This document shows, piece by piece, positions 1 through 6,474 of a stretch of 64,000 bases of DNA. Source of the DNA: Hydrogenophaga sp. (lineage in GTDB: Bacteria > Pseudomonadota > Gammaproteobacteria > Burkholderiales > Burkholderiaceae_C). Within the stretch, counting starts at the first letter, position 1. Every line of letters starts with the position of its first letter. Made by a program: the position numbers and the translations under genes. Below the pieces are notes generated by a model that was not told the origin of the DNA, did not search any database, and worked only from the letters and a program-made list of their open reading frames with translations. The stretch covers positions 1 to 64,000 of the forward strand of contig NZ_JAHCKL010000019.1 in the NCBI RefSeq assembly GCF_026125785.1, in the 5' to 3' direction.

Positions 1-597
1 TGTGTCCTGCGGCAAGCACGATCTTTATTCATTGCCAAAGAGTACAAGCACGGAACCATCACGCCAACCTGGCTGCGTGAGCTTGCCAAGCTCTCGACAT
101 TTGATGAAGGCCCAAAGCTCGCCCGGGAGTACCTCGCCCGTCACGGCATCACGCTTGTCATCGAAAAGCACTTCAAACGTACTTTTCTCGACGGCGCTGC
201 GATGCTAGACAACGATCGACCAATTGTTGCTTTGACGTTGCGACATGACCGCTTCGACAACTTCTGGTTTGCTTTGCTCCATGAGTTGGCGCACGTTGCC
301 AAACACCTGACCCCAGAGTCTCCCGTGTTCATCGACGACCTGGATCGCAGCAACCCCCAAGAGGTTGAAGCGGAAGCTGATGCTATGGCCCAGGAGGCGT
401 TGATCCCTGAAAAGAGTTGGCGCACCGCCAAAGTACGTCAAACACTACTCTCTGAGGATGCGATCTCTTTCGCAGATGAGATCAGCGTGCATCCCTCCAT
501 CGTGGCGGGACGCTTGCGCCATGAAGAGAAGAACTTCCGCTTGCTTTCGCATCTCATCGGTAAGACGGGGCAGGTCAGCCAGATCCTGAGTCAATGA
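1..597 (+). CDS. ImmA/IrrE-family metallopeptidase domain protein, 5' end missing
   Basis: The frame is open from base 1, so this is the C-terminal 198 residues of a longer protein; the ATG at 202 is internal. A zinc-peptidase motif HELAHVAKH is followed about 40 residues later by an acidic EVEAEADAMAQEAL helix, the usual ImmA/IrrE arrangement. Proteins of this shape often have an N-terminal XRE DNA-binding domain (HigA or phage-repressor type), which would lie outside the window. It probably is a regulator or antitoxin, but the missing N-terminus prevents a firm call. An inverted repeat starts a few bases after its stop. Confidence 0.75.
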   Translation, partial: CVLRQARSLFIAKEYKHGTITPTWLRELAKLSTFDEGPKLAREYLARHGITLVIEKHFKRTFLDGAAMLDNDRPIVALTLRHDRFDNFWFALLHELAHVAKHLTPESPVFIDDLDRSNPQEVEAEADAMAQEALIPEKSWRTAKVRQTLLSEDAISFADEISVHPSIVAGRLRHEEKNFRLLSHLIGKTGQVSQILSQ

Positions 598-602
598 ACA
601 AA

Positions 603-650
603 AATCCCAAAAAGGGAAACAACCATTTGCGTTGATCCTTTTTCGGGATT
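603..650 (+). terminator. inverted repeat after the ImmA/IrrE gene
   Basis: AATCCCAAAAAG (603-614) pairs with CTTTTTCGGGATT (638-650) with one bulged base, starting six bases after the stop codon at 597. A Rho-independent terminator is the simplest reading, although the loop is long (about 23 nt). Confidence 0.45.
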
Positions 651-721
651 ATCATAGAATCTACTCACCAGTACGGAATCGAACTCCCGAACGAGCCAGT
701 GGCCGTGCTGATAGAAGTCAC

Positions 722-802
722 GGTGTTGGCAGCTGGGTTTGTACCCAGTCGTCAACACCAAAGAAAAAGGCCCCGAAGTGCTACCAACACTTCAGAGCCT
801 TT
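722..802. ncRNA. two tandem hairpins with symmetric internal loops, candidate structured RNA or double terminator
   Basis: First hairpin: GGTGTTG (722-728) with CAACACC (753-759), a 4x4 internal loop, then CTGGGT (733-738) with ACCCAG (743-748) around a TTGT loop. Second hairpin: AAAGGC (766-771) with GCCTTT (797-802), a 3x3 internal loop, then GAAGTG (775-780) with CACTTC (788-793). No gene occupies 598-926. Strand and function are unknown. Confidence 0.35.
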
Positions 803-926
803 GGTGAGGTGAATAGGGGGCTACCAAACCACCCATGCACATCATGTCTTGAACGGACAGCGGATTTTACCAGTTCGCGGTGTGCTGGCAAGCCCAAACC
901 CCCTCAACTTTCATGAGGAGTTGGCC

Positions 927-1049
927 ATGGCCTACCACCGATGGAAGAGCGTCTTTGTGCGCGCATACACCCGGTTCCGGTTCGGACGCCGGGAGGCTGT
1001 GTGCCAGCACTGGCGATCTCATCCGGGTCAGATGCAATTGTTTGCCTGA
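927..1049 (+). CDS. small basic hypothetical protein (40 aa)
   Basis: An ATG at 927 follows an AGGAG site by about eight bases and opens a 40-codon frame rich in Arg, His, Trp and aromatic residues (MAYHRWKSVFVRAY at the N-terminus). The predicted peptide is strongly cationic. No domain is recognised. The ribosome site and its place at the head of a run of small plus-strand genes are the only support. Confidence 0.45.
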   Translation: MAYHRWKSVFVRAYTRFRFGRREAVCQHWRSHPGQMQLFA

Positions 1050-1122
1050 TCCATCCCTGACGGGACTCAGCAGGACCTGACTCCCGTCTCCCCTCTTTCC
1101 GCGAACTGATAAGGAAAATCCT

Positions 1123-1281
1123 ATGTCCTCCAAGAAACCGACGAACGAACACACCTCCGCCCGCGTGGCATCGACCGCTGCCAAGCTGTTGAGCAACCCA
1201 CGCACACCTGCATCCGTCAAATCCGTGGCGGCATCGGCACTGACCCAAAAGGCCAGTTCCAGCAAGGCAAAAGGCAAGTAA
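1123..1281 (+). CDS. small Lys/Ser/Ala-rich hypothetical protein (52 aa)
   Basis: A 52-codon frame starts at ATG 1123 behind AAGGAAAATCCT and ends at TAA 1279-1281. The product begins MSSKKPTNEHTSARVAS and ends in a basic SSSKAKGK tail; it is helical and without cysteine, so it may bind nucleic acid. It lies in the gap between its neighbours on the same strand. Function unknown. Confidence 0.55.
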   Translation: MSSKKPTNEHTSARVASTAAKLLSNPRTPASVKSVAASALTQKASSSKAKGK

Positions 1282-1373
1282 TCGTTGTTGTCACCCGATT
1301 TCTGCTCAGCGCCGAAGTCGGGTGACGCAGCGATCAGCTGTGGCACTGACGACAGCAACACCAGGAGGTTCTC

Positions 1374-1742
1374 TTGTTCTTCAACACTCAACCCTTCCGA
1401 ATCATTTCTCGCCCCAAGCTGACTGGCCTGGGGGAACACTGGGGCGTTCAACTGCCCGACGGCAACGTCGCGCACCTGACCCCTGAAGGCGAACAAATTG
1501 TGAGCTTCACGGAGTTCGCACAAGGCCGCCCTATCAAGGAAGTCCGACGCGCTGCACCCGAGCAGCGGGCGCAAATCATGCAACGGCTCTCCCTATCGCT
1601 GCAACACCGGGGCCCCTACCGGCTACTGGACCGCAATTGCGAAACCTACGCCACGTGGCTGCTGGGCGAAAAACCCCGGAGCCCTCAGGTGGAAGGCGTC
1701 ATTTTCTTGGGCGTGATCGCAGCCCTCCTGCGCTTCGCGTGA
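1374..1742 (+). CDS. LRAT-like (NlpC/P60-related) cysteine-hydrolase fold protein
   Basis: 122 aa starting at TTG 1374 with a strong AGGAGG five bases upstream, which decides this non-ATG start. The middle has GEHWGVQLPDGNVAHLTP, matching the His-containing first strand of lecithin:retinol acyltransferase-like domains, and about 80 residues later LLDRNCETYATWLL, matching the NCE/NCEHF region that carries the catalytic Cys. A short hydrophobic C-terminus (VIFLGVIAALL) could contact membrane. Bacterial members act on lipids or peptides, but most lack a known role. The family call rests on these two motifs. Confidence 0.6.
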   Translation: MFFNTQPFRIISRPKLTGLGEHWGVQLPDGNVAHLTPEGEQIVSFTEFAQGRPIKEVRRAAPEQRAQIMQRLSLSLQHRGPYRLLDRNCETYATWLLGEKPRSPQVEGVIFLGVIAALLRFA

Positions 1743-1902
1743 CCTTGTCCACAAACCTGCGCAGTCCTTCGTTCAGGAGCTACTGACACTGATCACGCTC
1801 CTTTCCGGGCGGGCTGTACAGAGATTGAGCAAACCACGCTGGTGAGCAGAGAAATCCAATCTGCTCGAGGGTTTCCATACGAATTTTGTATGGAGCCCAC
1901 CG

Positions 1903-2370
1903 ATGACAACCAAGTACTGCGCGCACTGCGGCCACCCCTTCGAACCCCGCCCACAGGTTCCCGACCAAGCCTTCTGCTCAGCCCCTGAATGCCAGCGTGC
2001 TCGCAAGCGCGAATGGCAGCGGGCAAAACTCCAATCCGATCCTGACTACCGCATCAATCAGCAGGCGGCCCAGCGCGCGTGGTCACAGCGCAATCATGAC
2101 TATTGGCGCAATCACCGAGACGCACAACAGGCCGACGGCGATCAAGGATCGCAACCGGATACGGCTCATCAGCAGCGAGTCATCGATCCTGTAAAGATGG
2201 ACGTGTCAGCCCTGCCTTCCGGCATCTACCGGATCACAAGACGGCCAGATTTTCCGAAGGGAACGCCGGGTTCTTGGGTGGTTGAAATCACGCTGCTGTA
2301 CGAAACCTGTGAATGCAAGATGGATGCGTCAAGAGATGACTTGATCGACAACCAGGGAGTCCGGCCTTAA
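1903..2370 (+). CDS. zinc-ribbon hypothetical protein of an integrative element
   Basis: 155 aa. The N-terminus has CAHCGHPFEP followed by CSAPECQRARKREWQ, a four-cysteine zinc knuckle next to a long basic helix (residues about 30-75 are Arg/Gln/Asn rich), typical of small nucleic-acid-binding proteins on mobile elements. The C-terminal half (ALPSGIYRITRRPDFPKGTPG) has no recognised motif. It lies directly upstream of the serine recombinase on the same strand. I do not recognise a named family. Confidence 0.55.
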   Translation: MTTKYCAHCGHPFEPRPQVPDQAFCSAPECQRARKREWQRAKLQSDPDYRINQQAAQRAWSQRNHDYWRNHRDAQQADGDQGSQPDTAHQQRVIDPVKMDVSALPSGIYRITRRPDFPKGTPGSWVVEITLLYETCECKMDASRDDLIDNQGVRP

Positions 2371-2518
2371 CTTCAAGCCCAAATGGGCTCTCGATCATCC
2401 TGGATGGCAACAATTTCAACCATGTGCATTCCGGCCGCGCATTGCAGGCCACGTGTATGCCAATGAGGTGAAAGGCAGGCCCGAGAGCAAGTTCACACAA
2501 CATAAAGTGATCGGGTCT

Positions 2519-4084
2519 ATGCAGGCAGAAGAGTTCTCCATTCCGGGGGCGGATCAGCCACCGACATTTCGGGCCGCCGAGTACGTGCGGATGTCGACCG
2601 AGCACCAGCAGTATTCGACGGAAAACCAAGCCGACAAGATCCGCGAATACGCTGCCCGGCGCAACATCGAGATCGTTCGCACCTATGCCGACGAGGGCAA
2701 GAGCGGCTTGCGCATCGATGGGCGCCGGGCGCTGCAGCAGCTGATCAAGGACGTCGAGGCAGGCATCGCGGATTTCCAGATCATTCTGGTCTATGACGTC
2801 AGCCGCTGGGGCCGGTTTCAGGATGCCGATGAGAGTGCCTATTACGAATACATTTGCCGCCGCGCCGGAATCCAGGTCGCGTACTGCGCAGAGCAGTTCG
2901 AAAACGACGGCTCGCCTGTGTCGACCATCGTCAAGGGCGTCAAGCGCGCGATGGCTGGCGAGTACAGCCGCGAGTTGTCGGCCAAGGTATTCGCCGGGCA
3001 GTGCCGCCTGATTGAGTTGGGTTTCCGACAGGGTGGCCCGGCTGGCTATGGGCTGCGACGCGTGCTGATCGATCAGTCCGGCACGCTCAAAGGTGAATTG
3101 GCTCGCGGCGAGCACAAGAGCCTGCAAACCGACCGCGTCATTCTTCAGCCGGGGCCGGATGATGAGGTTGCCGTGGTCAACCAGATCTACCGCTGGTTTG
3201 TCACCGACAACCTGACGGAGCTGGACGTCGCCGAACGGCTGAACGCACAAGGGACACGTACCGACCTTGGGCGTGACTGGACACGCGCAACCGTCCGCGA
3301 GGTGCTGTCCAACGAGAAATACATCGGTAACAACATCTACAACCGTCGATCTTTCAAGCTCAAGAAGCACCGGGTGGTTAACAGCCCCGACATGTGGATC
3401 AAGAAGGAAGGTGCATTCGAGGGCATCGTGCCGCCGGAGCTCTTCTACACGGCGCAGGGCATCTTGCGCGCAAGGGCACATCGCTACAGCGACGAGGAGT
3501 TGATCGAGAAGCTGCGCAATCTGTACCAGCGCCACGGGTACCTCTCCGGCCTGATCATCGATGAGGCAGATGGCATGCCATCTGCGGCGGCCTATGCACA
3601 TCGATTCGGCAGTTTGGTTCGCGCCTACCAGGCGGTGGGCTTCACTCCGGATCGCGACTACCAGTATCTGGAGGTGAATCAGTTTCTGCGCAGACTGCAT
3701 CCAGAGATCGTCAGCCAGACCGAACGGATGATCGCCGAGGTCGGTGGCATGGTCGAACGTGATTCGGCCACCGATCTCCTCACCGTCAACCACGAGTTCA
3801 CCGTCTCGCTGGTGCTGGCCCGTTGCCAGTTACTCGACAACGGGCGGCGGCGCTGGAAGGTGCGCTTCGACACCAGCCTCGCGCCCGACATCACGGTGGC
3901 CGTGCGGCTCGATGAAACCAATCAGGCGGCGCTGGATTACTACCTGTTGCCGCGACTCGACTTCGGTCAGCCCCGCATCCATCTGGCCGATCACAACGGC
4001 ATCGAGTTCGAGTGTTACCGCTTCGACAGCCTGGACTACCTGTACGGCATGGCCCGGCGCATCCGCATACGGAGGGCCGCATGA
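2519..4084 (+). CDS. large serine recombinase
   Basis: 521 aa from ATG 2519 (an upstream ATG at 2453 would add 22 unconserved-looking residues). The N-terminal resolvase domain has EYVRMSTEHQ with the catalytic Ser, then ADEGKSG and LVYDVSRWGR, the conserved Arg region. A recombinase domain (AERLNAQGTRTDLGRDWTR, then VREVLSNEKYIGNNIYNRRS) and a C-terminal DNA-binding region follow. Such enzymes integrate or excise elements at short att sites. The stop overlaps the start of the next gene (ATGA), so it is co-translated with two ParB-like proteins; this suggests a mobile-element maintenance module rather than an ordinary phage integrase. Confidence 0.9.
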   Translation: MQAEEFSIPGADQPPTFRAAEYVRMSTEHQQYSTENQADKIREYAARRNIEIVRTYADEGKSGLRIDGRRALQQLIKDVEAGIADFQIILVYDVSRWGRFQDADESAYYEYICRRAGIQVAYCAEQFENDGSPVSTIVKGVKRAMAGEYSRELSAKVFAGQCRLIELGFRQGGPAGYGLRRVLIDQSGTLKGELARGEHKSLQTDRVILQPGPDDEVAVVNQIYRWFVTDNLTELDVAERLNAQGTRTDLGRDWTRATVREVLSNEKYIGNNIYNRRSFKLKKHRVVNSPDMWIKKEGAFEGIVPPELFYTAQGILRARAHRYSDEELIEKLRNLYQRHGYLSGLIIDEADGMPSAAAYAHRFGSLVRAYQAVGFTPDRDYQYLEVNQFLRRLHPEIVSQTERMIAEVGGMVERDSATDLLTVNHEFTVSLVLARCQLLDNGRRRWKVRFDTSLAPDITVAVRLDETNQAALDYYLLPRLDFGQPRIHLADHNGIEFECYRFDSLDYLYGMARRIRIRRAA

Positions 4085-4992
4085 ACCAAGACAAAGAGCA
4101 TCGCCACTCAGAATTGCGGATGATCCCGCTGAGCCAGATCGAGGTTCTCAACCCCCGCGAACGCAACAGTCGCGTGTTCGAACAGATCGTCGGCAACATC
4201 CAGAGCATCGGCCTGAAGAAGCCCATCATCGTGACGCCACGCCCGGGGAATGATGGCGAGCACTACCTGCTCATCTGCGGCGAGGGGCGTTTCAAGGCCT
4301 TCAAGACGCTCGGCCACCAGGAAATCCCCGCGATGGTGATGAACGTCGATGACGAATCGGCTTTCATCATGAGCCTGACGGAGAACATCGCACGGCGAAA
4401 ATTCAGCCCGTTGGAGCTGCTGATCGGCATCGAACAACTGCGGGATCAGGGCTACGACAAGAAGGACATCGCCCAGAAAACGGGCCTGAGCCCGGAGTAT
4501 GTCCAGGGCATCTTGTACCTGCTCAAGAACGGCGAAGAGCGCCTGCTGATGGCCGTCGGCAGCGGGCGCATCCCGCTCAACGCGGCGATCACCATTGCTG
4601 GCGCGGGCACGGATGACAAGGCAATCCAAGCCGCCCTGCAGGAAGCCTATGAATCCGGCAAGTTGCGTGGCAGCCAACTGATCCAGGCACGTCGGGTGAT
4701 TGAGCGTCGCCGCACGCAAGGTCGGGCCGTCGGCGGCAAGATGTCATCCCGCAAACCCAATGCGGATGTGACCACGTCGAGTCTCGTGCGCAACTACCAA
4801 CGTGAAGTCGAGCGCCAGAAACAGCTGGTCAGGAAGGCAGAAACCGCGCAGCGCAACCTGCTGTTCATCGTCGGCGCGCTGCGTCAGTTGCTGGCGGACG
4901 AGAATTTCACCAACCTGCTGCGCGCCGAGGGAATGGATTCGTTGCCGCAGTATCTGGCAGATCGGGTCTGGGCGCGGGGGTGTGGCACATGA
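4081..4992 (+). CDS. ParB/Spo0J-like partition-type protein
   Basis: 303 aa. The N-terminal ParB nuclease-like domain contains ICGEGRFKAFKTLG (the GERR-like box) and LTENIARRKFSP; a central HTH (KKDIAQKTGLSPEYVQGIL) and a basic C-terminal coiled region follow. Its ATG overlaps the recombinase stop and its stop overlaps the start of the next gene, so three proteins are coupled. No ParA is present, so classical plasmid partition is unlikely. A role in accessory DNA binding during recombination, or in element regulation, is more plausible but is inference. Confidence 0.8.
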   Translation: MNQDKEHRHSELRMIPLSQIEVLNPRERNSRVFEQIVGNIQSIGLKKPIIVTPRPGNDGEHYLLICGEGRFKAFKTLGHQEIPAMVMNVDDESAFIMSLTENIARRKFSPLELLIGIEQLRDQGYDKKDIAQKTGLSPEYVQGILYLLKNGEERLLMAVGSGRIPLNAAITIAGAGTDDKAIQAALQEAYESGKLRGSQLIQARRVIERRRTQGRAVGGKMSSRKPNADVTTSSLVRNYQREVERQKQLVRKAETAQRNLLFIVGALRQLLADENFTNLLRAEGMDSLPQYLADRVWARGCGT

Positions 4993-5867
4993 GCAGACCT
5001 CCACTGGGCTTCGTGCCGGAGCCACTATTTCTTGAACTTTCAGCCATCCTGCCATCGCGCAAGACCCCCGAGGGCTTGTTTGCCTCCCGAAAATTCAAGC
5101 AGATCCTCGCGTCCATCGAAGCTATCGGGCTGATCGAACCCCTGTCGGTTGGAAAACCCTCCCGCGAGGGCCAGTACATCTTGCTCGACGGACACACACG
5201 GCTGGTGGCGCTGAAGCAGTTGGGCTTCGACAATGCGCCGTGCCTCGTGGCCACCGATGACGAGAGCTACACCTACAACAACCGGGTCAATCGTCTCTCC
5301 AGCATTCAGGAGCACCTGATGATCCGCCGCGCCGTCGAACGCGGCGTCACCCCGGAAAAGCTCGCGAAAGCATTGGACGTGGACATCAGCCACATCATCA
5401 AAAAACTGAACCTGCTCGACGGTATCTGCCCGGAGGCTGCCGAGTTGCTGCGCGACCAAACCTTCTCGGCCAACCTTGGCGCGGTGCTGCGCAAGCTCAA
5501 GCCAACCCGGCAGGTCGAGTGCGTCGAACTGATGGTCAGCGCCAACAACATCACGGTGGCCTACGCGCAGGCCTTGGTGGCCGCCACACCCAGCAATCTG
5601 CTCGTCGGCGAAACCAAGCCCAAGAAAATGACCGGCGTCAGTGCCGATCAGATGGCCAAGATGGAACGGGAAATGGGCAATCTTCAAGAACAGTTCAAGC
5701 TGGCCGAACAGACCTATGGCCAAGACATTCTCAATCTGGTGCTGGCCAAGGGCTATCTCGCCAAGCTGATGGCCAACGAAGCCATCTTGCGGCACCTGAC
5801 AAAGAATCATCCCGACGTGCTGAACGAGTTCGACAGCATCGTCCGCTTGGTGGCGCTGGACAAGTAA
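4989..5867 (+). CDS. RepB-like ParB-family protein
   Basis: 292 aa from ATG 4989 (ATGA overlap; GTG 4980 is an alternative). It has a ParB-type core ILLDGHTRLVALKQLG, then NRLSSIQEHLMIRRAVERGVTPEKLAKAL with the HTH around DVDISHIIKKLNLL, and a C-terminal RepB-type region ending in helices. It is paralogous in architecture to the preceding gene but diverged in sequence. It is the last gene of the recombinase-ParB-RepB unit; a 331-bp region without genes then precedes the defence operon. Confidence 0.75.
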   Translation: MSRPPLGFVPEPLFLELSAILPSRKTPEGLFASRKFKQILASIEAIGLIEPLSVGKPSREGQYILLDGHTRLVALKQLGFDNAPCLVATDDESYTYNNRVNRLSSIQEHLMIRRAVERGVTPEKLAKALDVDISHIIKKLNLLDGICPEAAELLRDQTFSANLGAVLRKLKPTRQVECVELMVSANNITVAYAQALVAATPSNLLVGETKPKKMTGVSADQMAKMEREMGNLQEQFKLAEQTYGQDILNLVLAKGYLAKLMANEAILRHLTKNHPDVLNEFDSIVRLVALDK

Positions 5868-6198
5868 GTGGCGCGTACTCAGAAGTCGTGAGCGAAATCC
5901 TTCCTACCGGAAGGTCGTAGTGCTGCCCGCGTGGGCGATACGCTGTTCTTTAACAATCTGGATGTATCAGGGCCATCGTTGCTGAGGCGGACGTCCCGTC
6001 TCGTCTGCAATCAGGAGCGATGGCCGACAGGCTTGCCGCTGGCCTGCCCATTCGTAGAGGGGCGTGCGAGTGGGCGAACAGCGGCTCCCTGCCTGATTTC
6101 TGGCTCGTTCCCCTGCCGCAACACGATAGTACAGAATCATTTTCTTCCTCTGGCCTAGAGAGCCCACCTATGGGAGAATTGGCAACTCTTGGCAATAT
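5868..6198 (+). promoter_or_regulatory. leader region of the defence operon, with a boxA-like motif
   Basis: No gene is seen in these 331 bases. They contain a short hairpin CCTTCC-TACC-GGAAGG (5899-5914), a boxA-like TGTTCTTTAACAA (5944-5956) that differs by one base from the E. coli rrn boxA TGCTCTTTAACA, and two TTGGCAA copies just before the first gene. No convincing sigma-70 promoter could be picked by eye. Confidence 0.45.
6179..6195. promoter_or_regulatory. TTGGCAA direct repeat, possible operator
   Basis: TTGGCAA occurs at 6179-6185 and 6189-6195, ten bases apart, so both copies present the same face of the helix. The repeat lies four bases before the first start codon of the operon's HTH gene, where a repressor could block transcription or translation. 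Binding by the HTH protein is a guess. Confidence 0.3.
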
Positions 6199-6474
6199 AT
6201 GGTCAATGGCGGCAAAGGCGAAGCAATGGCAAACGCTGAAGATGAGATCCTGACTCTGGACGAGGTTGCCGCCTATCTGAAGGCTGGCAAGCGAACGGTC
6301 TATAGGCTGGCTGCAGCCAAGAAGATCCCTGCCTTCAAGGTTGGCGGGACGTGGCGGTTCTTGCGCGCAGATATCGACCGCTGGATCAAGCAGCAGTCGA
6401 TGGAAGGGCTTGCCCCCGGTCGTGACGGGGATGACACAGCCGATGGCCAAACGAGCGATGGGGAGCGTAAGTAA
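6199..6474 (+). CDS. excisionase-type HTH (MerR-like) DNA-binding protein
   Basis: 91 aa (83 or so if ATG 6226 is used). The core is LTLDEVAAYLKAGKRTVYRLAAAKKIPAFKVGGTWRFLRADIDRWI, here given as segments LTLDEVAAYLKAGKRTVYRL and IPAFKVGGTWRFLRADID, a winged-helix of the excisionase/AlpA type. Its stop overlaps the next ATG (TAATG), so it is the first gene of the defence operon. It could be the operon regulator or a DNA-recognition subunit. Confidence 0.8.
   Translation: MVNGGKGEAMANAEDEILTLDEVAAYLKAGKRTVYRLAAAKKIPAFKVGGTWRFLRADIDRWIKQQSMEGLAPGRDGDDTADGQTSDGERK

Noticed and set aside
655-700. tRNA-like 3' end on the minus strand (GTTCGATTCC near 672)
   Set aside because: The T-arm-like string is not accompanied by an acceptor stem, anticodon arm or D arm in the right places.
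2288-3793. 501-codon open frame antisense to the serine recombinase
   Set aside because: Entirely antisense to a well-supported gene; composition-driven, no conserved motif, no ribosome site.
4081-5867. Plasmid partition locus implying a plasmid replicon
   Set aside because: There is no ParA, replication initiator or iteron set; the ParB-like genes are coupled to a recombinase instead.
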